Source of the DNA: Holophagae bacterium
GTDB lineage: Bacteria; Acidobacteriota; Thermoanaerobaculia; Thermoanaerobaculales; Sulfomarinibacteraceae
Assembly (NCBI GenBank): GCA_030637505.1
Contig: DAOWGJ010000308.1
Coordinates: 1 to 11,388, forward strand
Length of the DNA stretch: 11,388 nt
Direction of reading: 5' to 3'
Of the stretch, positions 6,122 to 11,388 are shown piece after piece. The notes below the pieces were generated by a model. That model searched no databases and was not told where the DNA came from. It was given only the letters and a program-made list of their open reading frames with translations. Each line of letters opens with the position of its first letter. The stretch's first letter is position 1. Made by a program: the position numbers and the translations under genes.

Positions 6122-6167
6122 AACCGCCAAGAACGCGAAGAGCGCAAAGAAAGAAACGCAAAGAAAA
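6122..6167. repeat. Degenerate CGCRAAGAR short-unit repeat
   Basis: The sequence consists of related units, CGCCAAGAA, CGCGAAGAG, CGCAAAGAAA and CGCAAAGAAA, purine-rich on the plus strand. It looks like a dispersed low-complexity intergenic repeat. I recognise the general type from other GC-rich environmental genomes but cannot name a family from this window. Confidence 0.5.
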
Positions 6168-6191
6168 TGGTTGAGGAGGGAATCGCACTCT

Positions 6192-6219
6192 CTGAGGGGA
6201 TCGATTGCATCGATCTCAG
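6192..6219. repeat. Strong inverted repeat around GATCGAT
   Basis: GATCGAT (6199-6205) and ATCGATC (6209-6215) pair perfectly around a 3-nt loop. CTGA (6192-6195) pairs with TCAG (6216-6219) outside a GGG bulge, giving 11 bp in all. No T-tract lies on either side, so it is not called a terminator. Confidence 0.45.
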
Positions 6220-6426
6220 GAAGTTAGAGTAATCTCTCCTCGTGAAACAAGAGCCGGGCAAAAACCGTGAAAATCGCGTGCTTCGGAACATTGGAAAAGC
6301 CGATGGGCAAACGTCGAGCTTGTCTTCTGGATCGGCGATACTGGAACCGTGGAGGTTTGGATAGAACCGGGACTGGGGTAGGGCCAAAGTTGGTGTGTCT
6401 TTCCTCAGCTCATCGTTGGTGTTTTA

Positions 6427-6464
6427 GGAGCGCGGACCTCCCGGTCCGCATCGGTATTCTGGGG
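6427..6464. repeat. Dispersed-repeat-like hairpin GCGGACC-TCCC-GGTCCGC
   Basis: GCGGACC (6432-6438) and GGTCCGC (6443-6449) form a perfect 7-bp stem with a 4-nt loop, within a GGAGCGCGGACC... unit. On the minus strand it lies downstream of the helicase gene (stop at 6530) but is followed by GCTCCTAAAAC and not a U-run, so it is at best a weak terminator. Confidence 0.45.
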
Positions 6465-6475
6465 TAGAAGAACCA

Positions 6476-6504
6476 AGTTTCCAGTTTCGAGTTTCCAGTT
6501 TCAT
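6476..6504. repeat. Direct repeat GTTTCCAGTTTC x2
   Basis: The unit AGTTTCCAGTTTC occurs twice in tandem, joined by GAG-type bases; on the minus strand it reads as GAAACTGGAAACT units. It is a simple intergenic tandem repeat with no coding sense. Confidence 0.5.
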
Positions 6505-6529
6505 TGCCCGGCCTTCGGTGACCGCAGAC

Positions 6530-8596
6530 TCAATTAACGTCCTCATCCTCATTCGCAGGCCCGGGCAATAGAAACGCCGGCATGTCGTACCGTCCTTCAG
6601 GGAGGGCTGCGAGCTTCTCCGGAGTGGGCAAAAGGGGTTTGACGACGTGGTCATCAAGCAGACCCCGCGGGAGTTCCAGGAGGAAACGAGAGGGATCGAT
6701 GATGAGGTCGACCTGGTAACGGTCCCTGGCCATTTGAGGGTGTACAAGGGCCAAATGATCTTTGGCCCTGGTCATCGCCACATAAAAGAGCCGTCGTTCC
6801 TCTTCGATATCGTCGCTGCGCGGGCCGGGGAACCGACCTTCGGAGACCCAAAGAACGAAGACGGCTCTCCACTCGAGGCCTTTGGACTGGTGGGTGGTTG
6901 ACAGGGTCAGACACTCGTCATCCGGGCCGCCCGTTCGGTCTTCGCCGGAAAGATCGTTGAGCATCGTCACTTCGGCCAGGAATGTCGCAACATCGGGCTG
7001 GGCGTCGGCGAACAAGGCCAGTTGATTGAGGTCCTCAATTCGCGAAGCAGCGTTTTCCAAATTGTCCCGGGCCCAGTTCTGATAGAAGTCTTCGACCACA
7101 AGACGGATGGCCTCTCCGGCCTGCCCCTGAAGGCGCGGGGTCCCCAAATCCTCCAGGAGTTGAATCGTTGGCCCGAGTTCCCGGGTGGCCGGCCGGGCCA
7201 GGCCATAACGTGCCGGGTCGGACCGAAACAGCGATTGAAGCCGGTCCCCCGGACCGCAGGCGGACCACAGCCGGGCCGTGTTTCTGGGGCCGAACCCCGA
7301 GCGGAGTTTCATCATGCGGGCGAAGGCCACCTCGTCCCGGGGGTTGTCGACGAACCGGAGATGGGCCAGCACATCCTTGATGTGTCGTTGTTCAAAAAAT
7401 CGGAGACCGGACCTAACCCTGAACGGAATGTTGCGGCGCGTCAATTCGACCTGGAGATCGATTGAATGGGCGTGATTACGATACAGGACTGCCATCTCCT
7501 CAAGATCCAGGCCTTCTTCCCTCAACCGCAGGATTTCGTCGGCGACCCATCGTGCCTGGTCCTCAGGCCCTGGGACGGAGACTGAACGGGGTTTTTCGCC
7601 ACTGGACCGAACGGCGCGAAGCTCTTTGCGAAACTGGCGCTGGTTGTGTTCGATCGAGGCGTTTGCGACGGCCAGGATTTCGGGCCTGGATCGATAGTTG
7701 ATTTCCAGGCGGAAGAGGGCGCAATCCTCATGCCGCTCCGGAAACCCCAGGATATTCTCAAAATCAGCGCCCCGAAAGCCGTAGATTGACTGTGCGTCGT
7801 CTCCAACGACCATCAGATTGTGCTCGGCCCCGAGCATCGCTTCGACGATGTCGGCCTGGAGACGGTTGGTGTCCTGGTACTCGTCAACCAGGATGTGTTC
7901 GAACCGAAGGCTCAATTCCTGGCGGACTTCCGGGTGCCGGGTCAGCAGCATCAACCAGTTCAGCAGCAGATCGTCGAAGTCCATCAAGTCGGCATCACGT
8001 TTGCGTTCAAGGTATCGCCTGAAGACCTCGGCCATCATCGGTCCTTGGTCCGAAAACTGTGGAGCCCTGTCGGCAAGGACGCTCTCGAGGTCCCGTCCGG
8101 TGTTGATGACCATGCTGTAGACATCGGCCAGCAGGCGGGGCTTGGGGCTGCGCCGCTCGGGGAGAACTTCCTGAACATCGGCCAGCGCGTGTCCCATCAA
8201 ATCGACCGAGTCTTCCCGGTCAAGAATCGAAAAGCGGGGAGAGTACCCGATGAATTCAGCATAGCGGCGAAGAATCCGGTGCCCTGCGGAGTGGAAGGTG
8301 CCGCCCATCACCCGGGAAGTTCCGGATTCTCCAAGGTCCTCGACCCGATCCAGCATCTCTCGGGCGGCCTTGTTGGTGAAGGTCAAGAGGAGGATTTTCC
8401 ACGGGGGCACCCCATCTTCGATCAGTCTGCATACCCGGTAGACCAGAGTCCGGGTCTTTCCCGTTCCTGCCCCGGCCAGCACCAGCATCGGTCCACCGGG
8501 GTGCATGACGACAGCCAGTTGTTCCGTGTTGAGGTCGGCCTCGTAGTCGATCCGCCGTTTCCGGTGTTTCTGGATCGGCCCCTGAGTGTGGGTCAT
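6530..8596 (-). CDS. UvrD/PcrA/Rep-type superfamily 1A DNA helicase
   Basis: A 688-residue ATP-dependent 3'-to-5' DNA helicase of the UvrD/PcrA/Rep group. The motifs are Q motif LNTEQLAVV (22-30), Walker A AGAGTGKT (41-48), motif Ia TFTNKAAREM (72-81), motif II DEYQDTN (238-244), motif III GDDAQSIYGFRGA (265-277), motif IV INYRS (299-303), motif V THQSKGLEW (568-576) and motif VI VAMTRAK (606-612). All catalytic residues are present. The protein ends about 75 residues after motif VI in a Pro/Glu/Asp-rich tail, with no clear Tudor-like C-terminal domain as in PcrA, so it may be a divergent paralogue and not the housekeeping UvrD. The start ATG (8596-8594) overlaps the stop of the upstream GNAT gene as ATGA, and no Shine-Dalgarno precedes it. 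Translation therefore probably depends on coupling. Confidence 0.95.
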   Translation of the reverse strand: MTHTQGPIQKHRKRRIDYEADLNTEQLAVVMHPGGPMLVLAGAGTGKTRTLVYRVCRLIEDGVPPWKILLLTFTNKAAREMLDRVEDLGESGTSRVMGGTFHSAGHRILRRYAEFIGYSPRFSILDREDSVDLMGHALADVQEVLPERRSPKPRLLADVYSMVINTGRDLESVLADRAPQFSDQGPMMAEVFRRYLERKRDADLMDFDDLLLNWLMLLTRHPEVRQELSLRFEHILVDEYQDTNRLQADIVEAMLGAEHNLMVVGDDAQSIYGFRGADFENILGFPERHEDCALFRLEINYRSRPEILAVANASIEHNQRQFRKELRAVRSSGEKPRSVSVPGPEDQARWVADEILRLREEGLDLEEMAVLYRNHAHSIDLQVELTRRNIPFRVRSGLRFFEQRHIKDVLAHLRFVDNPRDEVAFARMMKLRSGFGPRNTARLWSACGPGDRLQSLFRSDPARYGLARPATRELGPTIQLLEDLGTPRLQGQAGEAIRLVVEDFYQNWARDNLENAASRIEDLNQLALFADAQPDVATFLAEVTMLNDLSGEDRTGGPDDECLTLSTTHQSKGLEWRAVFVLWVSEGRFPGPRSDDIEEERRLFYVAMTRAKDHLALVHPQMARDRYQVDLIIDPSRFLLELPRGLLDDHVVKPLLPTPEKLAALPEGRYDMPAFLLPGPANEDEDVN

Positions 8597-9498
8597 GGCA
8601 GCGTCAGGTTACCGAAAACCACTCGATCGAAGGTAGAGGTCAGGTTCCGGCCATACAAGAGGGAGGTCGCCTCAATCGTGGCGCCGGAATCCAGGAGGGC
8701 CTGGAGCGCCGGTACAAAGGAGGCAGGCATGTGGATCGTAATGTCCTGTTCAGGACTTGCCTCGAGGGCCATTTGCATCGCGTGGCCGAGGGCGCACATT
8801 GCCGCATCCTGGGTCGTGCCGGACACGGGGCCGACCTGGTGGGGGCCACCGTAGCCATAGGCGGCGACTCTCGCGCCCTGCCGAACGAAAACCGCTCTGC
8901 CGGACCGCTCCTTGAGCCAGTAGAGATGATCAGTTTCCCGAGAGATGTTCCGGGCGATCCGGTCGATTCGATCAACGTCTCCCTGAGCCTGTCGTGCCAA
9001 CAGTTCCTGCGAGGCCTCTTTGGCCGGGAGGAGGCGTGCCATCGCGCCGGCCGGGTCCTCGGCCTTGTCGGCCGAAAGGCGGAGGCGAAAGACGGGAACC
9101 ACCGACTTGAATCCATGGCTTATGAGCAAAGCCTGGATGCTGCCTGCGGGGGGGACCAGTGCGAAGAACTCTCGTGCCCTCGAATTCTCGCCATAGTTCA
9201 GGAGCTTGGACAGCAGTGCCTCGCCGGCGCCGTGACCCTGGTGTTGAGGGAGAATCCACAGTTGAGAAAGGAACCACTGGCGCGATCGAATGAAGGCCGA
9301 ACCGTAGCCCAGGGTTTCATCTCGGTCTACCGCACTCATGAAACCGTCGGGGTCGTGGGTGATCAGGTGATTGAGATCGGGATCGATCTCCATATTGAGG
9401 TCGAGAATCTGACTCCCACTCCCGGCGACGGCGTCACGAAGGACTACAACGCCCGGCAGCTCTTCTCGGTGGGTTCTCCTTACCTTGACCTTGGCCAT
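8593..9498 (-). CDS. GNAT-family N-acetyltransferase, probably with two GNAT-like halves
   Basis: A 301-residue protein. The N-terminal half (about 5-140) is a recognisable GNAT domain: beta4 strand WFLSQLWILP, followed by the acetyl-CoA pyrophosphate loop QHQGHGAG (85-92) and helix EALLSKLLNYG, then ISHGFKSVVPVFRLRL. The second half (about 160-300) has GNAT-like segments (RAVFVRQGARVAAYGYGG and a C-terminal YGRNL strand) but no clear acetyl-CoA loop, so it may be a degenerate second domain. The start is ATG at 9498, preceded by AGAGGTG (9503-9509) at good spacing; a TTG further upstream (9552) has no such support. The stop overlaps the helicase start by 4 nt. The substrate is unknown. The gene diverges from the carboxylase gene across a 99-bp gap. 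Confidence 0.82.
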   Translation of the reverse strand: MAKVKVRRTHREELPGVVVLRDAVAGSGSQILDLNMEIDPDLNHLITHDPDGFMSAVDRDETLGYGSAFIRSRQWFLSQLWILPQHQGHGAGEALLSKLLNYGENSRAREFFALVPPAGSIQALLISHGFKSVVPVFRLRLSADKAEDPAGAMARLLPAKEASQELLARQAQGDVDRIDRIARNISRETDHLYWLKERSGRAVFVRQGARVAAYGYGGPHQVGPVSGTTQDAAMCALGHAMQMALEASPEQDITIHMPASFVPALQALLDSGATIEATSLLYGRNLTSTFDRVVFGNLTLP

Positions 9499-9502
9499 GC
9501 AG

Positions 9503-9509
9503 CACCTCT
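9503..9509 (-). promoter_or_regulatory. Ribosome binding site that decides the GNAT start
   Basis: AGAGGTG on the minus strand, four bases before ATG at 9498. It supports the 301-residue form over a longer TTG-initiated reading. Confidence 0.6.
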
Positions 9510-9546
9510 GTCCCGACGCCCTCCCGGGCGGTCTATTCGGGGAGTG

Positions 9547-9577
9547 TAGCACCCAACCCGGCAGGTCGCGGTATGAT
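9547..9577 (+). promoter_or_regulatory. Candidate promoter of the carboxylase gene (-10 only convincing)
   Basis: TATGAT at 9572-9577 matches the -10 consensus at 5 of 6 positions. The best -35 in range is a weak TAGCAC-type hexamer (9547-9552, 19-bp gap). The 5' leader would be about 14 nt and would contain the ribosome binding site AGGGGG (9588-9593). The divergent GNAT promoter must share this 99-bp gap, but I see no good hexamer pair for it. Confidence 0.35.
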
Positions 9578-9597
9578 CACAGTCCACAGGGGGAACG

Positions 9598-11262
9598 ATG
9601 CCGAAGACACTGCAAATTGCTGACCGGGGGGTCAACTTCGAAACCAACAAGGACCACTGGCTCAATGAATTGAGGATTCTCGAAGCTCAGAAGCTGTCGA
9701 TCGCCGAAGGGGGAGGCGCGCGGGCTGCGGAGCGCCAGCTCAAACAGGGAAAAATGCTGGCCCGTGAACGGATCGAATACTTGATCGACCCCGAGACCAA
9801 ATTCCACGAGTTGGGGTCCTTTGCTGCGTGGGAGATGTACAAGAAGTGGGGCGGGGCGCCGGCCGCGGGTGTGGTCACCGGTTTGGGACGGATCGAAGGG
9901 CGTGAGTGCGTCGTTATTTCAAACGATGCGACGGTCAAGGCCGGCGCCTGGTTTCCCGCGACCTGCCGGAAGATCCTCCGGGCCCAGGAGGTGGCGTTGG
10001 AAAACCGTCTCCCTCTGGTCTATCTGGTGGACTCGGCGGGTGTATTTCTGCCCCTACAGGACGAGATCTTTCCGGACAAGGACGATTTCGGCAAGGTCTT
10101 TTTCAATAACGCCCGGTTGTCGGCGGAGGGCATCTACCAGATTTCGGCGATTATGGGGTCCTGTGTCGCCGGTGGGGCCTACCTGCCGATCATGTCGGAT
10201 GAAGCACTGATCGTTGAGGGGACCGGGACAATTTTTCTGGCGGGATCTCATTTGGTCAGTGCGGCGATTGGCGAGAGGATCGACAACGAGAGTCTCGGCG
10301 GCGCAGAGGTCCAGGTTGATATATCGGGGGTTGTCGACGACCGGTTCCCGGACGACCGCTCGGCACTCGACCACATTCGGGCCCGCATCGGAGAATTGGC
10401 CTGCCCGCCGTTGGCGCCGTTTGACCGACAAGAGGCGAAACCGCCCGAGGTCGACCCCTACGACGTGCTCGGTGTCATTCCGGTCGACCGGGCCAAGCCC
10501 TACGACACCTATTCTCTCCTGGCCTGTCTGCTCGACGGCTCCGAATTTACCGAATACAAAGCGACATACGGCAGAAGCCTCATTTGCGGAACAGGCCGGA
10601 TCGACGGTTGGGCCGTCGGCATTGTTGCCAACCAGCGCAAGATTGTTCACCGGCGCAGGGGCCTTGAGGATGGCGAGCGGGAGATGCAGATCGGCGGAGT
10701 TATCTACAGCGACGCCGCAAACAAAACCGCCCGTTTCGTTGCATTGATGAACCAGAAGGGTATTCCGATCCTGTTCCTGCAGGACGTTACGGGTTTCATG
10801 GTCGGTTCGAAGTCCGAGCAGGAAGGAATCATCAAGGATGGAGCCAAGCTGGTCAACGTCGTCGCCAACTCTGTGGTCCCGAAGATTACGATCTTTATCG
10901 GGAATTCTTTCGGCGCGGGAAACTACGCAATGTGCGGTCGGGCCTATGGCGCTAGATTTTTCTATGCATGGCCCTCTGCGTCGATCTCCGTGATGGGAGG
11001 CGACCAGGCATCCAAAACCCTCCTGGCGATCCAACTCAAGAACCGGGGCGATGAAATTCCTGAAGAGGAAAGGGCCGCCCTTCTGGACGAGATCAAGGCT
11101 CGATACTGGGCCGCTGCCCAGCCCAGATATGCCGCTGCTCGGCAGTGGTTCGACGAGATCATCGACCCGAGGGAGACGAGAGCCATCATTTCAAGGAGCA
11201 TCGGAGCCGCTGCCCACCAGGGTCGGATCGAAGAATTCAAGGTCGGCGTTCTGCAGACCTGA
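9598..11262 (+). CDS. Acyl-CoA carboxylase carboxyltransferase (beta) subunit, methylcrotonyl-CoA carboxylase type
   Basis: A 554-residue carboxyltransferase subunit of a biotin-dependent acyl-CoA carboxylase, transferring CO2 from carboxybiotin to an acyl-CoA. It has the tandem crotonase-like N and C domains. Visible signatures are NDATVKAGAWFP (109-120), LVYLVDSAGVFLP (140-152), the first oxyanion-hole segment GSCVAGGAYLPIMSDE (187-202), GTIFLAGSHLVSAAIGE (210-226), LGGAEV (233-238), DVTGFMVGSKSEQEGIIKDG (396-415) and the second oxyanion segment NSFGAGNYAMCGRAY (436-450). The pattern DSxGxxLPxQxxxFPDxxxFG and FMVG...EGIIKDGAK match MCC-beta or geranyl-CoA carboxylase better than propionyl-CoA carboxylase, but substrate assignment is inference. 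ATG at 9598 has AGGGGG four bases upstream. No biotin carboxylase or biotin carrier subunit lies in the window; it may follow just beyond the right edge. Length is normal and no key motif is missing. Confidence 0.93.
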   Translation: MPKTLQIADRGVNFETNKDHWLNELRILEAQKLSIAEGGGARAAERQLKQGKMLARERIEYLIDPETKFHELGSFAAWEMYKKWGGAPAAGVVTGLGRIEGRECVVISNDATVKAGAWFPATCRKILRAQEVALENRLPLVYLVDSAGVFLPLQDEIFPDKDDFGKVFFNNARLSAEGIYQISAIMGSCVAGGAYLPIMSDEALIVEGTGTIFLAGSHLVSAAIGERIDNESLGGAEVQVDISGVVDDRFPDDRSALDHIRARIGELACPPLAPFDRQEAKPPEVDPYDVLGVIPVDRAKPYDTYSLLACLLDGSEFTEYKATYGRSLICGTGRIDGWAVGIVANQRKIVHRRRGLEDGEREMQIGGVIYSDAANKTARFVALMNQKGIPILFLQDVTGFMVGSKSEQEGIIKDGAKLVNVVANSVVPKITIFIGNSFGAGNYAMCGRAYGARFFYAWPSASISVMGGDQASKTLLAIQLKNRGDEIPEEERAALLDEIKARYWAAAQPRYAAARQWFDEIIDPRETRAIISRSIGAAAHQGRIEEFKVGVLQT

Positions 11263-11275
11263 ACCAAAGAAGCTC

Positions 11276-11352
11276 TCAGCCGTCAGCTATCAGCTATCAG
11301 CCGGAAGATCCGAGCGAGTTGGCTCAGCAAGCGCCGACTGACAGCTTAGCTG
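11276..11352. repeat. TCAGCTA repeat with imperfect inverted partner
   Basis: After the carboxylase stop, positions 11276-11304 contain GTCAGCTATCAGCTATCAGC, a 7-nt unit repeated about 2.7 times. Positions 11336-11352 (GACTGACAGCTTAGCTG) are its imperfect reverse complement, pairing with 11284-11302 at about 15 of 17 positions with a 2-nt bulge. It looks like a dispersed intergenic repeat, not a terminator, because no T-run follows on the plus strand. The remaining sequence to 11388 shows no gene. Confidence 0.5.
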
Positions 11353-11388
11353 CTTGCAAAAAGCCACCAGAAGAGCAGCCACAAAAAG

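Larger units (their letters stand above)
6088..6529. other. Non-coding region made of several small repeats
   Basis: No gene is recognised between the thioredoxin promoter and the end of the helicase gene. It holds an AAG/CGC-rich degenerate repeat (6122-6167), a strong hairpin (6192-6219), a GC-rich hairpin (6427-6464) and a TTTCCAG/TTTCGAG direct repeat (6476-6504), each listed separately. No clear intrinsic terminator for the helicase gene is seen on the minus strand. Confidence 0.5.

Noticed and set aside
6004..6387. N-terminal extension of thioredoxin in the same open frame
   Set aside because: It contains the promoter, the palindrome and the ribosome binding site for ATG at 6003, and its Ser/Phe/Arg-rich translation shows no signal peptide pattern.
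6427..6464. GCGGACC hairpin as the helicase terminator
   Set aside because: It is in the right orientation but more than 60 bp beyond the stop and followed by CTCCTAAAAC and not a U-run.
7820..8854. 344-codon plus-strand open frame opposite the helicase and GNAT genes
   Set aside because: It runs antisense across two well-supported genes and has no recognisable domain; long antisense frames are common in GC-rich genes.
10054..11034. 326-codon minus-strand open frame opposite the carboxylase gene
   Set aside because: Antisense shadow; the plus strand carries intact carboxyltransferase motifs over the whole length.

Overview
The window looks like chromosomal DNA from a GC-rich bacterium that I cannot place with confidence. 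It holds seven protein genes: six complete, plus the first ten codons of a seventh at the left edge. Six are on the minus strand and one is on the plus strand. I see no tRNA, rRNA, CRISPR array, transposase, integrase or phage gene. The intergenic DNA carries repeat and inverted-repeat types that look like the dispersed small repeats of large-genome environmental bacteria. The lineage is inference only.

Layout from left to right. Positions 1-30 are the start of a minus-strand gene with its ribosome binding site. Positions 31-754 are non-coding and unusually rich in stem-loops. The most striking is a 166-bp element at 564-729 with CTAG at both tips, a perfect 16-bp terminal inverted repeat, and arms of about 57 nt. 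Next comes a minus-strand block transcribed right to left: a fatty acyl-AMP ligase-like enzyme (3808-5487), a stand-alone acyl carrier protein (3535-3768) and a SWIM-like/SNF2 helicase-family ATPase (755-3478). A thioredoxin gene (5626-6003) lies upstream of this block. It has its own near-consensus sigma70 promoter, a palindrome between promoter and start codon, and a textbook intrinsic terminator that separates it from the ligase. Positions 6088-6529 are non-coding and contain several different small repeats. Then come a UvrD/PcrA-type helicase (6530-8596) and, overlapping it by 4 nt, a GNAT-type acetyltransferase (8593-9498). A 99-bp divergent region separates these from a plus-strand acyl-CoA carboxylase carboxyltransferase of the methylcrotonyl-CoA carboxylase beta type (9598-11262). 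The right end (11263-11388) is non-coding with a TCAGCTA-type repeat.

How the genes work together. The ligase and carrier protein form a plausible two-part fatty-acid loading module: the ligase adenylates a carboxylic acid and passes it to the carrier's phosphopantetheine arm. What consumes the acyl-ACP is not visible here. The GNAT and UvrD genes are probably translationally coupled. Thioredoxin and the carboxylase appear to be independent transcription units. I see no clear evidence for a new multi-gene system. The best leads are the 166-bp palindromic element, the palindrome at the thioredoxin promoter, and the compact ligase-ACP pair beside a SWIM-like/SNF2 protein.
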